Source: Kangiellaceae bacterium
GTDB lineage: Bacteria; Pseudomonadota; Gammaproteobacteria; Enterobacterales; Kangiellaceae
Length of the DNA stretch: 38,186 bases
Direction of reading: 5' to 3'
Assembly: GCA_019090895.1 (NCBI GenBank)
Contig: JAHRVB010000240.1
Location: forward strand, 1 to 38,186
Below the pieces are notes generated by a model that saw only the letters and a list, made by a program, of their open reading frames with translations, did no database searches and was not told where the DNA came from. This document shows, piece by piece, positions 7,822 to 16,578 of the stretch (the stretch's first letter is position 1; each line of letters begins with the position of its first letter). A program made the translations under genes and the position numbers.

Positions 7822-8469
7822 GTGAGACTGAATTACCTATTACTACTCAATATACTTATGATGCACTACGCATCAGCATCTCAAGTGACTGTAGAGATTC
7901 TCTCATCCAAGGGCAAACCGCTTGGTGGTATCGCTGTATTTATCACTCCAGAATTAATAACTAAATCACCGAGACAGGCTGTGATAACCATTAATCAGAA
8001 AGACAAGGCTTTTGCTCCTTACTTGAGTATTATCCAACGTGGGCAAGAGGTCGAATTTAGCAATAATGATGACATTACCCATCATATATTTTCTGCTTCA
8101 CGTCAAAACAACTTTTCTTTCAAAATTAGACAGGGACAAAACCATCGTTCAGTTTCATTTGATCAACCAGGCTCAGTTTCCATGGGTTGCAATGTGCATG
8201 ATTGGATGACTGGTCACTTGCTAGTTGTCGATACTCCTTACTTTGAATTTAGCGACGAGAATGGTATAGCTGTATTAAATATCGATGATTTAGGAGAAGC
8301 CACAGTGAACTTATGGCATCCTCAACTATCGAGCAAGGAGACAAGTTTACAAAAGAGTTTTACCCTTTCTGACGAAAGTACTACGGCTCATTTCAAGCTT
8401 AAACATCCAATTTCGGAAATACCACAACAAACAAGTGGTGATGAATTTGATTTTCTTGATGACTATTGA
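7822..8469 (+). CDS. Cupredoxin-like periplasmic protein (methylamine utilization protein-like)
   Basis: Translation starts at a GTG with an AAGGGG site 7 bases upstream. The product has 215 residues and an N-terminal signal (residues 1-19, ending HYASA). A plastocyanin-like region covers about residues 20-135. Candidate copper ligands are H87 or H88 in DDITHHIF, and C123, H126 and M129 in MGCNVHDWMTGH. This pattern is common in proteins labelled methylamine utilization protein, although no mau genes are nearby. An acidic tail (DEFDFLDDY) ends the protein. It lies 20 bases before a c-di-GMP signalling gene and is probably co-transcribed with it, so a role as a periplasmic redox or copper sensor input is plausible but unproven. 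Confidence 0.82.
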   Translation: MRLNYLLLLNILMMHYASASQVTVEILSSKGKPLGGIAVFITPELITKSPRQAVITINQKDKAFAPYLSIIQRGQEVEFSNNDDITHHIFSASRQNNFSFKIRQGQNHRSVSFDQPGSVSMGCNVHDWMTGHLLVVDTPYFEFSDENGIAVLNIDDLGEATVNLWHPQLSSKETSLQKSFTLSDESTTAHFKLKHPISEIPQQTSGDEFDFLDDY

Positions 8470-8489
8470 GCGAATAAACTAGGATAATA

Positions 8490-10817
8490 ATGGTGCATAG
8501 TTTACAAGCCAAAATATTTGTGTTGTTTGTCGGGTTACTGATTAGTGTGCAATCTGTTGCAATACTAACTATCTACAAGGCGACGGAAGAACAAGCGCAA
8601 CTTTCGATCGATACACGCCTCAATAATGCGACTACGATTTTTAACAGTCTATTTGAATCTAGCAGCGAAAAACTCAATGCCATTGCAGAAGCGGCGGCTC
8701 AAGATGGCGGTTTGAGAGAAAATTTTTATGAAGACAATCGAAGTTTTCTAGTTGCTCTTAATAATCATAGAAAACGTATCAGCGCGGATATTGCTTTTGC
8801 CATCGACGACCAACAAGTGGTTAAAGCACAATTGATTAAAACCATCGACAAGAATTCAAAAACAAAAATCACTAAAGGTCCACACGTTGGAACGAAGTTT
8901 AAATATCATGAATGGTTGCTATTTTCTAGTGGAGAGATCCTTTTTCGCGCTCGAGATGAAATCTATCAGGTCAGTATCGTCCCCGTTAAAAGTGGCTCAG
9001 AAAATATTGGCTGGATTGGTTTTGGATTTGCAATCGACCAAAAACTCGCTAACGAGTTTGAAGAGCTTACCGGATTAACCACCGCTTTTATATTAAATAA
9101 ACAAGGTCTCAATACAACAGTCACTCGCTCAGCAGGATCGCAAATAAATTCACCGGAAGTATCCGAACACTTGATAGCTACTGGGATCACTATCGGACAA
9201 ATCGGTACGGACAATTCGGAAACTTTATCGGTTCAATTACAAGGCTCTCGCGCCGACTTATTAGACTCTATCGAAACTCGTTGGTTACAATTTCTAGCTC
9301 TCGCTGGATTGACTCTTTTGCTATCTCTTGCTGGCGCATACATGATATCTGCTAGTATCAGCAAACCGATAAAGCAACTCGTAGTTTGGGCAAAATTTAT
9401 TGCAAAAGGTAATTACGAAGAGCCTGTATCAATTACTGATAAGGGAGAGATGGGGCAATTAGCCAAAGAATTTAGTGTCATGCAAAAAGAAGTGCTCAGT
9501 CGCGAAAAATTAATCTCTCATCGGGCGTTTCATGATCCCCTTACAGAACTGCCCAACCGAAATAGATTACTCGAAGTTATTCAGAATGTTGAGCTTGATA
9601 CACAGACTTCTTTTCTGCTTTATTTGATCAATATCAGCCACATCAATCAAGTCAACAGCTCATTGGGACATGAGGTAGGCGATCAAGTAATCATAGAGTT
9701 TGCTAATCGTTTAAAACAATTGGAATCACAATGTCAATTATTTCACTTAGGTGCTGATGAATTTATTTTACTCATTCCCGATGCTACAAATGATATCATC
9801 AATGATTGGTCAAGCATTGTTCAAGATAAATTATTGAGTCCCTATGTGAACGAATCCATGAGTTTTAATTTGCGAGCCCGTGCTGGCGTTTCTATTTATC
9901 CAACTCACTCTATAAACCCAGAAGAATTAATTCAAAAAGCAAGTACCGCGATGAAATTTTCGAAAGATCAGCGGTTGGATATTAGTGTCTATGACTCTAG
10001 CCAAGATATAGATACTTTAGAGCAGCTTAATTTGATGAATGACTTGAGCTTGGCAATTGAAGATAACCAGTTACGCCTCTACTACCAACCTAAAGTAACA
10101 TTGTCGAGTAACCATACAGAAACAGTTGAAGCATTGGTTCGTTGGCAGCACCCTAAATTGGGAATGATTCCGCCCGACAAATTTATTTCAATTGCCGAAC
10201 AAACCGGCTTAATTAACCCGTTAACAGAATGGGTTCTATCGGAAGCAGTGAGCCAATACTCAAAGTGGGCCACCCGCAACATTAATCTAACCATCGCTAT
10301 TAATATTTCTGCCGAAAACTTGAAGTCGAAAGATTTTTACCACATGGTCTGCAACAAAATTAAAAGCGCCGACATACCGGTCGAAGCAATCTTGCTGGAA
10401 ATAACTGAGAGTGCTGTTGTAGAGAACCCTGAAGAGGCGATTAATCTACTGCAACGATTCAAGGACAAAGGATTCAAACTTTCTATTGATGATTACGGCA
10501 CAGGTTACTCGTCTTTAGCTCAACTAAAAGATCTTCCCGTCAATGAATTAAAGATTGATATGTCTTTTGTAAGGCGACTTCCAAATGATGAAGGCGATAA
10601 AATTATAGTCCGCTCGACTATCGAGCTAGCACATAATATGGGACTCACGGTTGTTGCAGAAGGCGTAGAGAATAAGGAAGCAATGCAGTGGTTAGCGGAC
10701 AAGCAGTGCGAACGAATTCAAGGTTATTATATTAGTCGACCTATTCCAGCGAACGAGTTAGAGTCTTGGCTAGAACACACTCCCTATTACCAGCAACAAG
10801 CCATGAACAATGAATAA
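8490..10817 (+). CDS. Membrane c-di-GMP signalling protein: periplasmic sensor, HAMP, degenerate GGDEF, EAL
   Basis: The protein has 775 residues. TM1 lies at about 8-28, followed by a periplasmic Cache-like sensor to about 258, TM2 at about 262-286 and HAMP to about 340. The GGDEF domain follows from HDPLTELPNRNRL, but its signature reads G421-A-D-E-F425 instead of GGDEF, so cyclase activity is doubtful. The EAL domain looks catalytically complete: E547-A-L, the NISAENL asparagine, EITESAV, the D667-D668 pair in SIDDYGTGYSS, VVAEGVE and the terminal QGYYISRPIP. Net activity is therefore probably c-di-GMP hydrolysis. The gene follows the cupredoxin gene closely and overlaps the barrel gene by 8 bases. 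Confidence 0.92.
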   Translation: MVHSLQAKIFVLFVGLLISVQSVAILTIYKATEEQAQLSIDTRLNNATTIFNSLFESSSEKLNAIAEAAAQDGGLRENFYEDNRSFLVALNNHRKRISADIAFAIDDQQVVKAQLIKTIDKNSKTKITKGPHVGTKFKYHEWLLFSSGEILFRARDEIYQVSIVPVKSGSENIGWIGFGFAIDQKLANEFEELTGLTTAFILNKQGLNTTVTRSAGSQINSPEVSEHLIATGITIGQIGTDNSETLSVQLQGSRADLLDSIETRWLQFLALAGLTLLLSLAGAYMISASISKPIKQLVVWAKFIAKGNYEEPVSITDKGEMGQLAKEFSVMQKEVLSREKLISHRAFHDPLTELPNRNRLLEVIQNVELDTQTSFLLYLINISHINQVNSSLGHEVGDQVIIEFANRLKQLESQCQLFHLGADEFILLIPDATNDIINDWSSIVQDKLLSPYVNESMSFNLRARAGVSIYPTHSINPEELIQKASTAMKFSKDQRLDISVYDSSQDIDTLEQLNLMNDLSLAIEDNQLRLYYQPKVTLSSNHTETVEALVRWQHPKLGMIPPDKFISIAEQTGLINPLTEWVLSEAVSQYSKWATRNINLTIAINISAENLKSKDFYHMVCNKIKSADIPVEAILLEITESAVVENPEEAINLLQRFKDKGFKLSIDDYGTGYSSLAQLKDLPVNELKIDMSFVRRLPNDEGDKIIVRSTIELAHNMGLTVVAEGVENKEAMQWLADKQCERIQGYYISRPIPANELESWLEHTPYYQQQAMNNE

Positions 10818-12099
10818 ACAACTTTCAGAATTGGTTAGTCCTACAAGATTTCTAAAGTTATTAATTGTTGTCTGCCTCTTCATTCCGCCTGTACACTCTT
10901 TCGAATTTGATACTCGCGGATTAATCGAGCTCGAATATTCAGCTATTTCTACGGATGCTGAAGACAACACCGGGGCACCAAGAAGCTTTGCAGATGGAGG
11001 CTACGGAAAATTCGCTCAGGATGAGACCGCTTTTTCACTATCACAGGCCGCACTTTCAATAGAGTTAGACTGGGATAACAATTTCTCAGCACGCGTAGTC
11101 GCTATTGGTTATTTAGGTAAAGCCAAAGATGGGTTAGGAATAACCGAAGCGTACTTAAAATACAAAAGCCTGCCATCTGAATCTGGTATTCAGTTTCAAT
11201 CTAAAGCTGGCTTTATCTATCCTAAAATATCCCTTGAAAATACCGCCATCGGTTGGTCCAGCCCCTTTAGCCTTAGAACATCCTTGCTTAATAGTTGGGT
11301 TGGAGAAGAAGTTCGTTATACCGGTGTAGAAGGCACTATCAAGAAACTTGGGCGATTTAGTCAGTCCGATTTCGATATCGAATTAAGCGCTTCACTTTTT
11401 AAGAATAATGATACAAACGGAACATTGCTATCTTGGCATGGTTGGACTCAATCCAATCGTCAAACTCTGTGGGGAGAATCAATCCAGCTTCCAAATTCAA
11501 TGATAAGAGCTAATGGTAGTGTATTAAGTGAACAAGCCAATGCCAGTAAACCTTTTGTCGATATTGACGGTCGATTCGGCGTACATATCAACGGGCAGTT
11601 AAAATGGAAGAAAGGATTGCAACTTTCGATTGGTCGATATGATAATCGCGCAAGACCTTACTTAATCGACAAAGGGCAATATGGATGGAATACGAGGTTT
11701 AATCACTTAGGAGTATCTTGGAAATTTGCATCAACTTGGACACTCTTAGCACAAAAAATAGCCGGCTCAACGATGATGCAATCACCCGTTCGAACAAACG
11801 TAGTTTACACTGATTTTTCCAGTCGCTATATTCTACTGAGCAATCGCCATGGCAAACATCGTTACACTTTAAGATACGAGAACTTCAAAGTCATTGATCT
11901 AGATAGTACCCACTATGACGATAACAATGAATCAGGTCACGGCTTTAGTATTGGACATAGTTATCGAATCAATAAACATTGGTTTCTCTTATCGGAAATA
12001 GATATCATCGATAGCGACCGATTTTCACGTAGTTATCACCAAAAACCCCCTCTACTAATTGAACGTCAATATTCGGTTGCTGTTCGATATTTTTTCTAA
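10810..12099 (+). CDS. Outer-membrane beta-barrel (porin-like) protein
   Basis: The start overlaps the preceding stop by 8 bases. The product has 429 residues and a signal peptide at about residues 14-30 (LLIVVCLFIPPVHS). The mature protein opens with FEFDTRGLIELEYSA and continues as alternating amphipathic strands (for example SLSQAALSIELDWDNNFSARVVAIGYLG and KLQLSIGRYDNRARPY-type segments). It ends with RQYSVAVRYFF, the C-terminal aromatic typical of Bam-inserted barrels. No specific porin family is recognised. Its tight coupling with the c-di-GMP gene and the cupredoxin gene suggests the three act together across the envelope. Confidence 0.85.
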   Translation: MNKQLSELVSPTRFLKLLIVVCLFIPPVHSFEFDTRGLIELEYSAISTDAEDNTGAPRSFADGGYGKFAQDETAFSLSQAALSIELDWDNNFSARVVAIGYLGKAKDGLGITEAYLKYKSLPSESGIQFQSKAGFIYPKISLENTAIGWSSPFSLRTSLLNSWVGEEVRYTGVEGTIKKLGRFSQSDFDIELSASLFKNNDTNGTLLSWHGWTQSNRQTLWGESIQLPNSMIRANGSVLSEQANASKPFVDIDGRFGVHINGQLKWKKGLQLSIGRYDNRARPYLIDKGQYGWNTRFNHLGVSWKFASTWTLLAQKIAGSTMMQSPVRTNVVYTDFSSRYILLSNRHGKHRYTLRYENFKVIDLDSTHYDDNNESGHGFSIGHSYRINKHWFLLSEIDIIDSDRFSRSYHQKPPLLIERQYSVAVRYFF

Positions 12100-12267
12100 G
12101 AAACGATCCTAATATCGATGGGAAGCTTGAGTAAATACAGTCACTCGATAAAATAATGGCACTTCCTTTATAGTTTTGTGACAATAGCCCTAACAACAAA
12201 ACTTTCAATGCCGCTTTTTCGACTTAATTAAGATTATCCCTTAAGAATAAGCGACAGGACCCCTAAG

Positions 12268-13572
12268 ATGAATAGTATTCAACAATTAAAACTAGCATGG
12301 ATCGAATCTCCGCTTTCTGTAAGCCGGATGAAGAAAAACTCTCTCGGCTGGGGCCTAACTTACGCGATAACAACTTTCGTACTTTTTGCTCTGTTCATTT
12401 GGCTATTACTTTCAAACCAACACGCAATCAAAGATTCAATTCTCAATTACTTATTTCCAAAATCTTGGCATTCAATTTCCGAGAAATTAGCCGATTTTAT
12501 GTTCGATTCTCAGAAAAAAGCCGTATTGAGCAATATGGTTTTGTCTGGCTCACTGGTACTCGCATCGATATGCTTATTTCCGCTAAAAGAAAAGTTTTCT
12601 GCAGTATTCGAAAAAGAGGCAAAATACTCCAACGGTGAAGTAAAAGAATACCCCCTGCACATTCAAGCTTTAGAAGAGACCAAGTTATTTCTTCTCTATC
12701 TGACAGCACAGTCCGTGATTTTATGGTTAGGTTACTACCCATTTCAATGGACAAGTGCATTATCAGTCGGCTTAAGTTACTTGTTTTTATTTTTTACATT
12801 CGGCTTAGATATGATCTCACCGACCCTACAAAGACATCGCATTAGCTATTCATTGATTTTGAAATTTGTATTGAGCCGCCCATTGTTAGTCACTCTATTC
12901 GGGTTATTGTACAGTGCACCGCTTCTAATAATTAGCCACTTTGTGTTTAAACAAGAGTCTCTGTCGTTTCTTGAAATGAGTAGCATTCTATTCTTGTCAA
13001 ACATTGTTTTTTTAAGTCTCGCTATACCGGCTGGAACCCATCTCGCTAGTAATATAATCAAAGAGGTGCAAGAAATTCGTCCACCTTCAAAGTCGTCATC
13101 AGCAAGAGCTTATACAGTCGTTGGGCTTTTGCTCAGTGCCAGTCTATTTTTACACTCGCGAATCGTAGTTTCACTTCATCACAAAAGCCAACTATTAAAA
13201 GCAGAATATGATTTAGATTGGTCCAGTATTAAGCTCGATATGCCTTCGCTGTCTACACTTGCGAATGGTCAGGCTTTAAGCAATTTTTCTGTTGATGTCG
13301 TTATCACTAATCCAACAGAGTTCGACATTATCATTGAATCGAGTGAAATTGTGGTAGAACAAGAGAACGAAGTAATTGCCTCGGTGGACCTCAATGGATT
13401 TGAATTGGCTTCAGGAGAGAAAAAAAGAATAAAATTAAAGTTAAAATCAGATTCGAATTTAAGCCTTGTGAATGATTTCGATACGCTCTTTCAAGGGTGG
13501 CGAATCGACATGTACATCGACGTATGGCCTGGGATACCATTTATGCTCAACATTTTTGAGCAGGAGACATAG
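12268..13572 (+). CDS. Unknown multi-TM protein with a C-terminal LEA14-like domain
   Basis: The protein has 434 residues. I count six hydrophobic segments: about 28-48, 90-108, 137-165, 195-215, 230-255 and 277-295. The remaining 135 residues are soluble and probably periplasmic, containing LSNFSVDVVITNPTEFDIIIES followed by a LASGEKKRIKLKLKSD strand pattern, as in the LEA14/WHy fold. That fold call is inference from pattern. The N-terminal part begins with a Q/K-rich cytoplasmic stretch. It follows the barrel gene after 168 bases and may or may not share its transcript. No function can be assigned. Confidence 0.7.
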   Translation: MNSIQQLKLAWIESPLSVSRMKKNSLGWGLTYAITTFVLFALFIWLLLSNQHAIKDSILNYLFPKSWHSISEKLADFMFDSQKKAVLSNMVLSGSLVLASICLFPLKEKFSAVFEKEAKYSNGEVKEYPLHIQALEETKLFLLYLTAQSVILWLGYYPFQWTSALSVGLSYLFLFFTFGLDMISPTLQRHRISYSLILKFVLSRPLLVTLFGLLYSAPLLIISHFVFKQESLSFLEMSSILFLSNIVFLSLAIPAGTHLASNIIKEVQEIRPPSKSSSARAYTVVGLLLSASLFLHSRIVVSLHHKSQLLKAEYDLDWSSIKLDMPSLSTLANGQALSNFSVDVVITNPTEFDIIIESSEIVVEQENEVIASVDLNGFELASGEKKRIKLKLKSDSNLSLVNDFDTLFQGWRIDMYIDVWPGIPFMLNIFEQET

Positions 13573-13666
13573 TATGACTTTAGTTTTATTCTTAAACTGG
13601 TAAGATGAGCTATTGACCAAATGTGATATAGAGTTGGTCTGTAGTACGAGCTTATAAGAGAACTAA

Positions 13667-14035
13667 ATGCCAGTAAAGATCAATAAATGCTTAAACTATT
13701 ATATTCTGGACTTTACCGGTCAGATAAGTAAAAGTCTAATATCGCAAGCATATCTCGATCTTATAAAACGATCTGATTTCGATATCGACATACATACTAT
13801 TTGGGATTTTCAAGACGCTTTTCTAGATATTTCTATTGCAGAATTTCGTCAAATAGCTGAGATTGTAACATCTTCCGATGCCCCCCGTTCCAACCAATCT
13901 CGATCTGCCTTTATAACGATGGAATCAGCAGATAAAATATCCCTGGAAAGCTACATCACGTTTACGGCGCATTACCCCGTAGAATTTAAAATTTTCGATT
14001 CTTTTGACGATGCAGAAACATGGATTTCTGGATAA
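13667..14035 (+). CDS. Small STAS/SpoIIAA-like protein
   Basis: The protein has 122 residues with no signal peptide. The pattern NYYILDFTGQISKSLISQAYLDLI, then IHTIWDFQDAFLDISIAEFRQIAEIV, a strand SAFITM, and a final FKIFDSFDDAETWI is that of single-domain SpoIIAA/STAS-like proteins. In such proteins the last segment is a helix with a conserved Trp. They are cytoplasmic and of mostly unknown role. The conserved regulatory serine of true anti-anti-sigma factors cannot be identified with confidence. It lies 94 bases after the six-TM gene on the same strand, with 20 bases to the converging MerR gene. Confidence 0.6.
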   Translation: MPVKINKCLNYYILDFTGQISKSLISQAYLDLIKRSDFDIDIHTIWDFQDAFLDISIAEFRQIAEIVTSSDAPRSNQSRSAFITMESADKISLESYITFTAHYPVEFKIFDSFDDAETWISG

Positions 14036-14055
14036 TATGTTGTTCGAATTTCAAA

Positions 14056-14604
14056 CTATTTTGAACGCGTTCTAATATCTATGATTTCTCGTGGTTCTAA
14101 TCCGAGTGATTCCAAAAAATCCTGATGAGTTTCTGGTGCGCTTTGTTCGAATTGCCTGTGCCACTCGGACATTCCTGATTCGTCTAGCCCTGCTTTTTGT
14201 AATATATCAACCCAAGTTTCCTTACTCATCAACCGGCTCTTTTTTCTGACACTCTCATCATTAATTAAACTGACAATTATCGATTGTTGAATTCGAAGCG
14301 CTGCTATTTCGTCATTAATATGTTCTAGCCTAGTCTCCAAAACATCTTTTCTAAATAGCACTTGACCATCACTATGTTTCGATTCTACGAGTGGGATAAT
14401 TTGTGAGAGTGTAATACCTGCCAAACGATAAAGTTTAATTTTTTTTAATCGCTCGACGTCTGTTGAATCATATAACCTATAATTGGCTGCAGAACGATTG
14501 AGTGGAACCAACAAACCGATGCACTCATAATAAAGTAGAGTTGTCCTAGCGAGTTTAAATCGCTTAGCCATTTGACCGACTGTTAATAAAGATGGATGAC
14601 TCAT
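14056..14604 (-). CDS. MerR-family transcriptional regulator
   Basis: The protein has 182 residues. The winged helix at residues 5-75 is clear: LLTVGQMAKRFKLARTTLLYYECIGLLVP, then ANYRLYDSTDVERLKKIKLYRLAGITLSQI. A coiled-coil dimerisation helix covers about 85-120. The C-terminal 60 residues (WVDILQKAGLDESGMSEWHRQFEQSAPETHQDFLESLG) resemble the effector-sensing end of small-molecule MerR proteins and lack the cysteines of metal sensors. The ATG overlaps the stop of the upstream gene (ATGA at 14601-14604), so the two are translationally coupled. No target operator was identified. Confidence 0.9.
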   Translation of the reverse strand: MSHPSLLTVGQMAKRFKLARTTLLYYECIGLLVPLNRSAANYRLYDSTDVERLKKIKLYRLAGITLSQIIPLVESKHSDGQVLFRKDVLETRLEHINDEIAALRIQQSIIVSLINDESVRKKSRLMSKETWVDILQKAGLDESGMSEWHRQFEQSAPETHQDFLESLGLEPREIIDIRTRSK

Positions 14605-15002
14605 TGGAGAACATTTTTGTCAGGCTTTACGAAGAGCTTACGCGCCAATTCACTATTGATCAATTCTTCGCTGTAGTATTCCGAGATTAGTTCTTGCGCA
14701 TTATTCACTAGATCGGAGTTGTTAATAATGAAATTCTGCCAACTCTTGTGAGACGATTTTTTCATTCGACCATATATAAGCACAACCAATACACGAGTAA
14801 GTGTGCAATGGAACTTATCTTTCGCACCAAGAGAAGTCGCATAACGATTAATTCCAAACTCTATCTTTTCACAGGCCAAATCAAAATTAAATTGGTTGAG
14901 ATATAACCAACTAATTCTAATATGGCCCCGGTGACTAAAATATTGTGGTTCGAGCGTCATTGCTTCAAACTCGGAAATAAATTGTTCGTCTGAAAGCATC
15001 AT
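14601..15002 (-). CDS. Uncharacterised small protein with HxGHIRxSWLYL motif
   Basis: The protein has 133 residues. The start at 15002 is favoured over the adjacent second ATG because GGAG lies 7 bases before it. The segment SHRGHIRISWLYLNQF near residues 23-38 matches a widespread but undescribed bacterial motif (H-x-x-H-[VI]-R-x-x-W-x-Y-L). A second helical block follows (FHCTLTRVLVVLIYGRM, then WQNFIINNSDLVNNAQELISEYYSEELI). It has no signal peptide or TM. It is coupled by ATGA overlap to the MerR gene, which suggests the regulator senses or controls something this protein handles. Function unknown. Confidence 0.7.
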   Translation of the reverse strand: MMLSDEQFISEFEAMTLEPQYFSHRGHIRISWLYLNQFNFDLACEKIEFGINRYATSLGAKDKFHCTLTRVLVVLIYGRMKKSSHKSWQNFIINNSDLVNNAQELISEYYSEELINSELARKLFVKPDKNVLQ

Positions 15003-15078
15003 AAATAACTCCGTCGACTAGAAAAGCGAGAGTCTTAACCCTATAGTCATAGACAGGTCAATGAGTGTCAGCTGGTTA

Positions 15079-15648
15079 TTAAGAAAGCGATTGAGCAATC
15101 TTCATTTGGTAAAAGACGACTTCAGAGTCCCCTAAAGGATCCTTTAGAATATCAGTCTTTAAATATACTAGACCTAACTTCTTCATGATATTGATCGAAG
15201 CTTTGTTTTCTGCCATCGCAACGGCACTAATTCGGGTAATTTTATCGATAATGCCAAATTGACTTGCAACAATAAGCGCGTTGCAAACCGCTCTCGCGGA
15301 TTCAGTTGCGAATCCTTTGCCCCAATCCTGTCGAAAGAAACGCCATCCGATTTCAATATTATCCCACTTCGTATCATCGGAAAAGAACTCCATGGGTCTA
15401 ATTAATACCCAACCTACAAAACGTGAATCTTGTTTTTGAACGACCTTCCATAATCCCCATCCCTGTTTGCTATTGCGGTAACTCGCCATTCTAGGAATAA
15501 AAACACTAACTAAATCATCCCGACTAGTCACCTTACCACCATTAATGTACTTCATGACTTCCGGATCTTGATCGAGTTCGAACAGTAACTCACCATCAGA
15601 CTCATTCATAAGACTGAATTTAAATCTCTCGGAATTAGGAATTTTCAT
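15079..15648 (-). CDS. GNAT-family N-acetyltransferase (RimJ/RimL type)
   Basis: The protein has 189 residues. It opens like Acetyltransf_3 proteins (SERFKFSLMNESDGELLFELDQDPEVMKYINGG). The acetyl-CoA-binding region is near residues 105-125 (IEIGWRFFRQDWGKGFATESARAV, giving a Q/R-x-x-G-x-G/A-type loop), and it ends with the usual ASINIMKKLGLVYLKT helix-strand. Such enzymes acetylate protein N-termini, ribosomal proteins or small molecules; the substrate is not visible. It stands 76 bases upstream of the HxGH/MerR pair on the same strand and could share a transcript. The ribosome site is weak. Confidence 0.9.
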   Translation of the reverse strand: MKIPNSERFKFSLMNESDGELLFELDQDPEVMKYINGGKVTSRDDLVSVFIPRMASYRNSKQGWGLWKVVQKQDSRFVGWVLIRPMEFFSDDTKWDNIEIGWRFFRQDWGKGFATESARAVCNALIVASQFGIIDKITRISAVAMAENKASINIMKKLGLVYLKTDILKDPLGDSEVVFYQMKIAQSLS

Positions 15649-15743
15649 GGTAAATCGTTATTTGGAAAGGGGAAAGTCTATTCTATGATTTTATTCTTCT
15701 ACTGTAAATAAAAGTGCACTGTGCATTTTCAATGTAAGTAGAG

Positions 15744-15781
15744 CAGAAAATAATGGGCGTCAAAACTTTTCTGATGCCCAT
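15744..15781 (-). terminator. Intrinsic terminator of the DUF3718 gene
   Basis: On the minus strand ATGGGC (15781-15776) pairs with GCCCAT (15758-15753), the inner part can extend through TCA/TGA and AAAA/TTTT, and the stem is followed by TATTTTC. It lies 17 bases after the stop codon of the gene at 15798-16184. Confidence 0.75.
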
Positions 15782-15797
15782 CAAGCCACTCGTCAAA

Positions 15798-16184
15798 TCA
15801 ATTAACCTCTACATAAACAACTTGATCTTGCTCTGTGGGTATATTCGTTTTCTTAGCTTCGCTTATTTCTCGTCGAATCTGAACATCGTGATCTAGGTAT
15901 CGATCCAGATATTTAACCGTTCGATAGGCATCGTATTGATATGCGAAATCGGCGATTGTCTGATCATTACACTTCAGTTTCCTCGCGATTTTTCGATTAA
16001 TGCTTTTACTTGAGGAAACAAGCCTTGCAGTATTTTTAAATTTCATCACTTTATTTTCGGCAGCTGCAATACATAATCTTGTTTCAACACTGTCATCTCC
16101 AGCAATAAAAACATATTGAGCAGCACTAAGGGGCAGAGTTGCAGCGGCTAAAGTACTTAGAAGCAGGTATGTTACTTTTTTCAT
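15798..16184 (-). CDS. DUF3718-family secreted protein
   Basis: The protein has 128 residues with a clean signal peptide (KKVTYLLLSTLAAATLPLSA). The mature part has the family pattern: YVFIAGDDSVETRLCIAAAENKVMKFK, then KLKCNDQTIADFAYQYDA with two cysteines about 40 residues apart that could pair in the periplasm. The family is small, restricted mainly to gammaproteobacteria, and without known function. A GGAGAA site precedes the ATG. It is a single-gene unit with its own terminator, downstream of a 394-base gap rich in inverted repeats. Confidence 0.85.
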   Translation of the reverse strand: MKKVTYLLLSTLAAATLPLSAAQYVFIAGDDSVETRLCIAAAENKVMKFKNTARLVSSSKSINRKIARKLKCNDQTIADFAYQYDAYRTVKYLDRYLDHDVQIRREISEAKKTNIPTEQDQVVYVEVN

Positions 16185-16578
16185 ATCAATTCTCCAATCA
16201 AGTTAAAATAAATGGCTACATTTTCTATTCTTCTAAAAGCAAGAACCTGCTTTTCTGAGAGCTAAGGCAGCTCTCAAGTTTGTTTTGTTGAACTGCGAAA
16301 AAGTAGTACGAATATAATGTAGCAAAGCGAATGATATGTTTGTTTTTCTAGATGTAACAGTAGGTATACTTGTTGAATTTAGGTTTAATAAACCGCATTT
16401 TCCAGCCCAAATTAACAGTCGGATACAGCTGGAAATTTTATGACATTACTTCAATATAAAATTTCAATATTTATTAAATATTTCTGAACAAACTATTTTT
16501 AAATTGAATACTGAGAAAAGGAAAGGATAGAACAAAAAGAGAGCAACATTTGCTCTCTATATAATTAATTGGAATAAT
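16185..16578. other. Gene-free stretch with five inverted repeats
   Basis: In 394 bases I find no credible ORF but five dyads: GAGAGCT/AGCTCTC (16257-16275), GGTTTA-A-TAAACC (16382-16394), TTTCCAGC/GCTGGAAA (16399-16435), AATATTTA-T-TAAATATT (16466-16482), and the terminator at 16538-16558. The promoter of the DUF3718 gene must lie here. A small RNA or a decayed element is possible but not shown. Confidence 0.5.
16533..16558 (-). terminator. Intrinsic terminator of the DUF3581 gene
   Basis: AGAGAGC (16538-16544) pairs with GCTCTCT (16552-16558) over a 7-base loop. On the minus strand the stem runs into TTTTTG. It lies 20 bases past the stop at 16579. Confidence 0.85.

Noticed and set aside
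7822..8469. Evidence for methylamine metabolism
   Set aside because: Only the family label suggests it; no mau genes are present and the neighbours are signalling and outer-membrane genes.
8490..10817. Active diguanylate cyclase
   Set aside because: The signature is GADEF, not GGDEF, so I do not claim cyclase activity, although some variant motifs are active.
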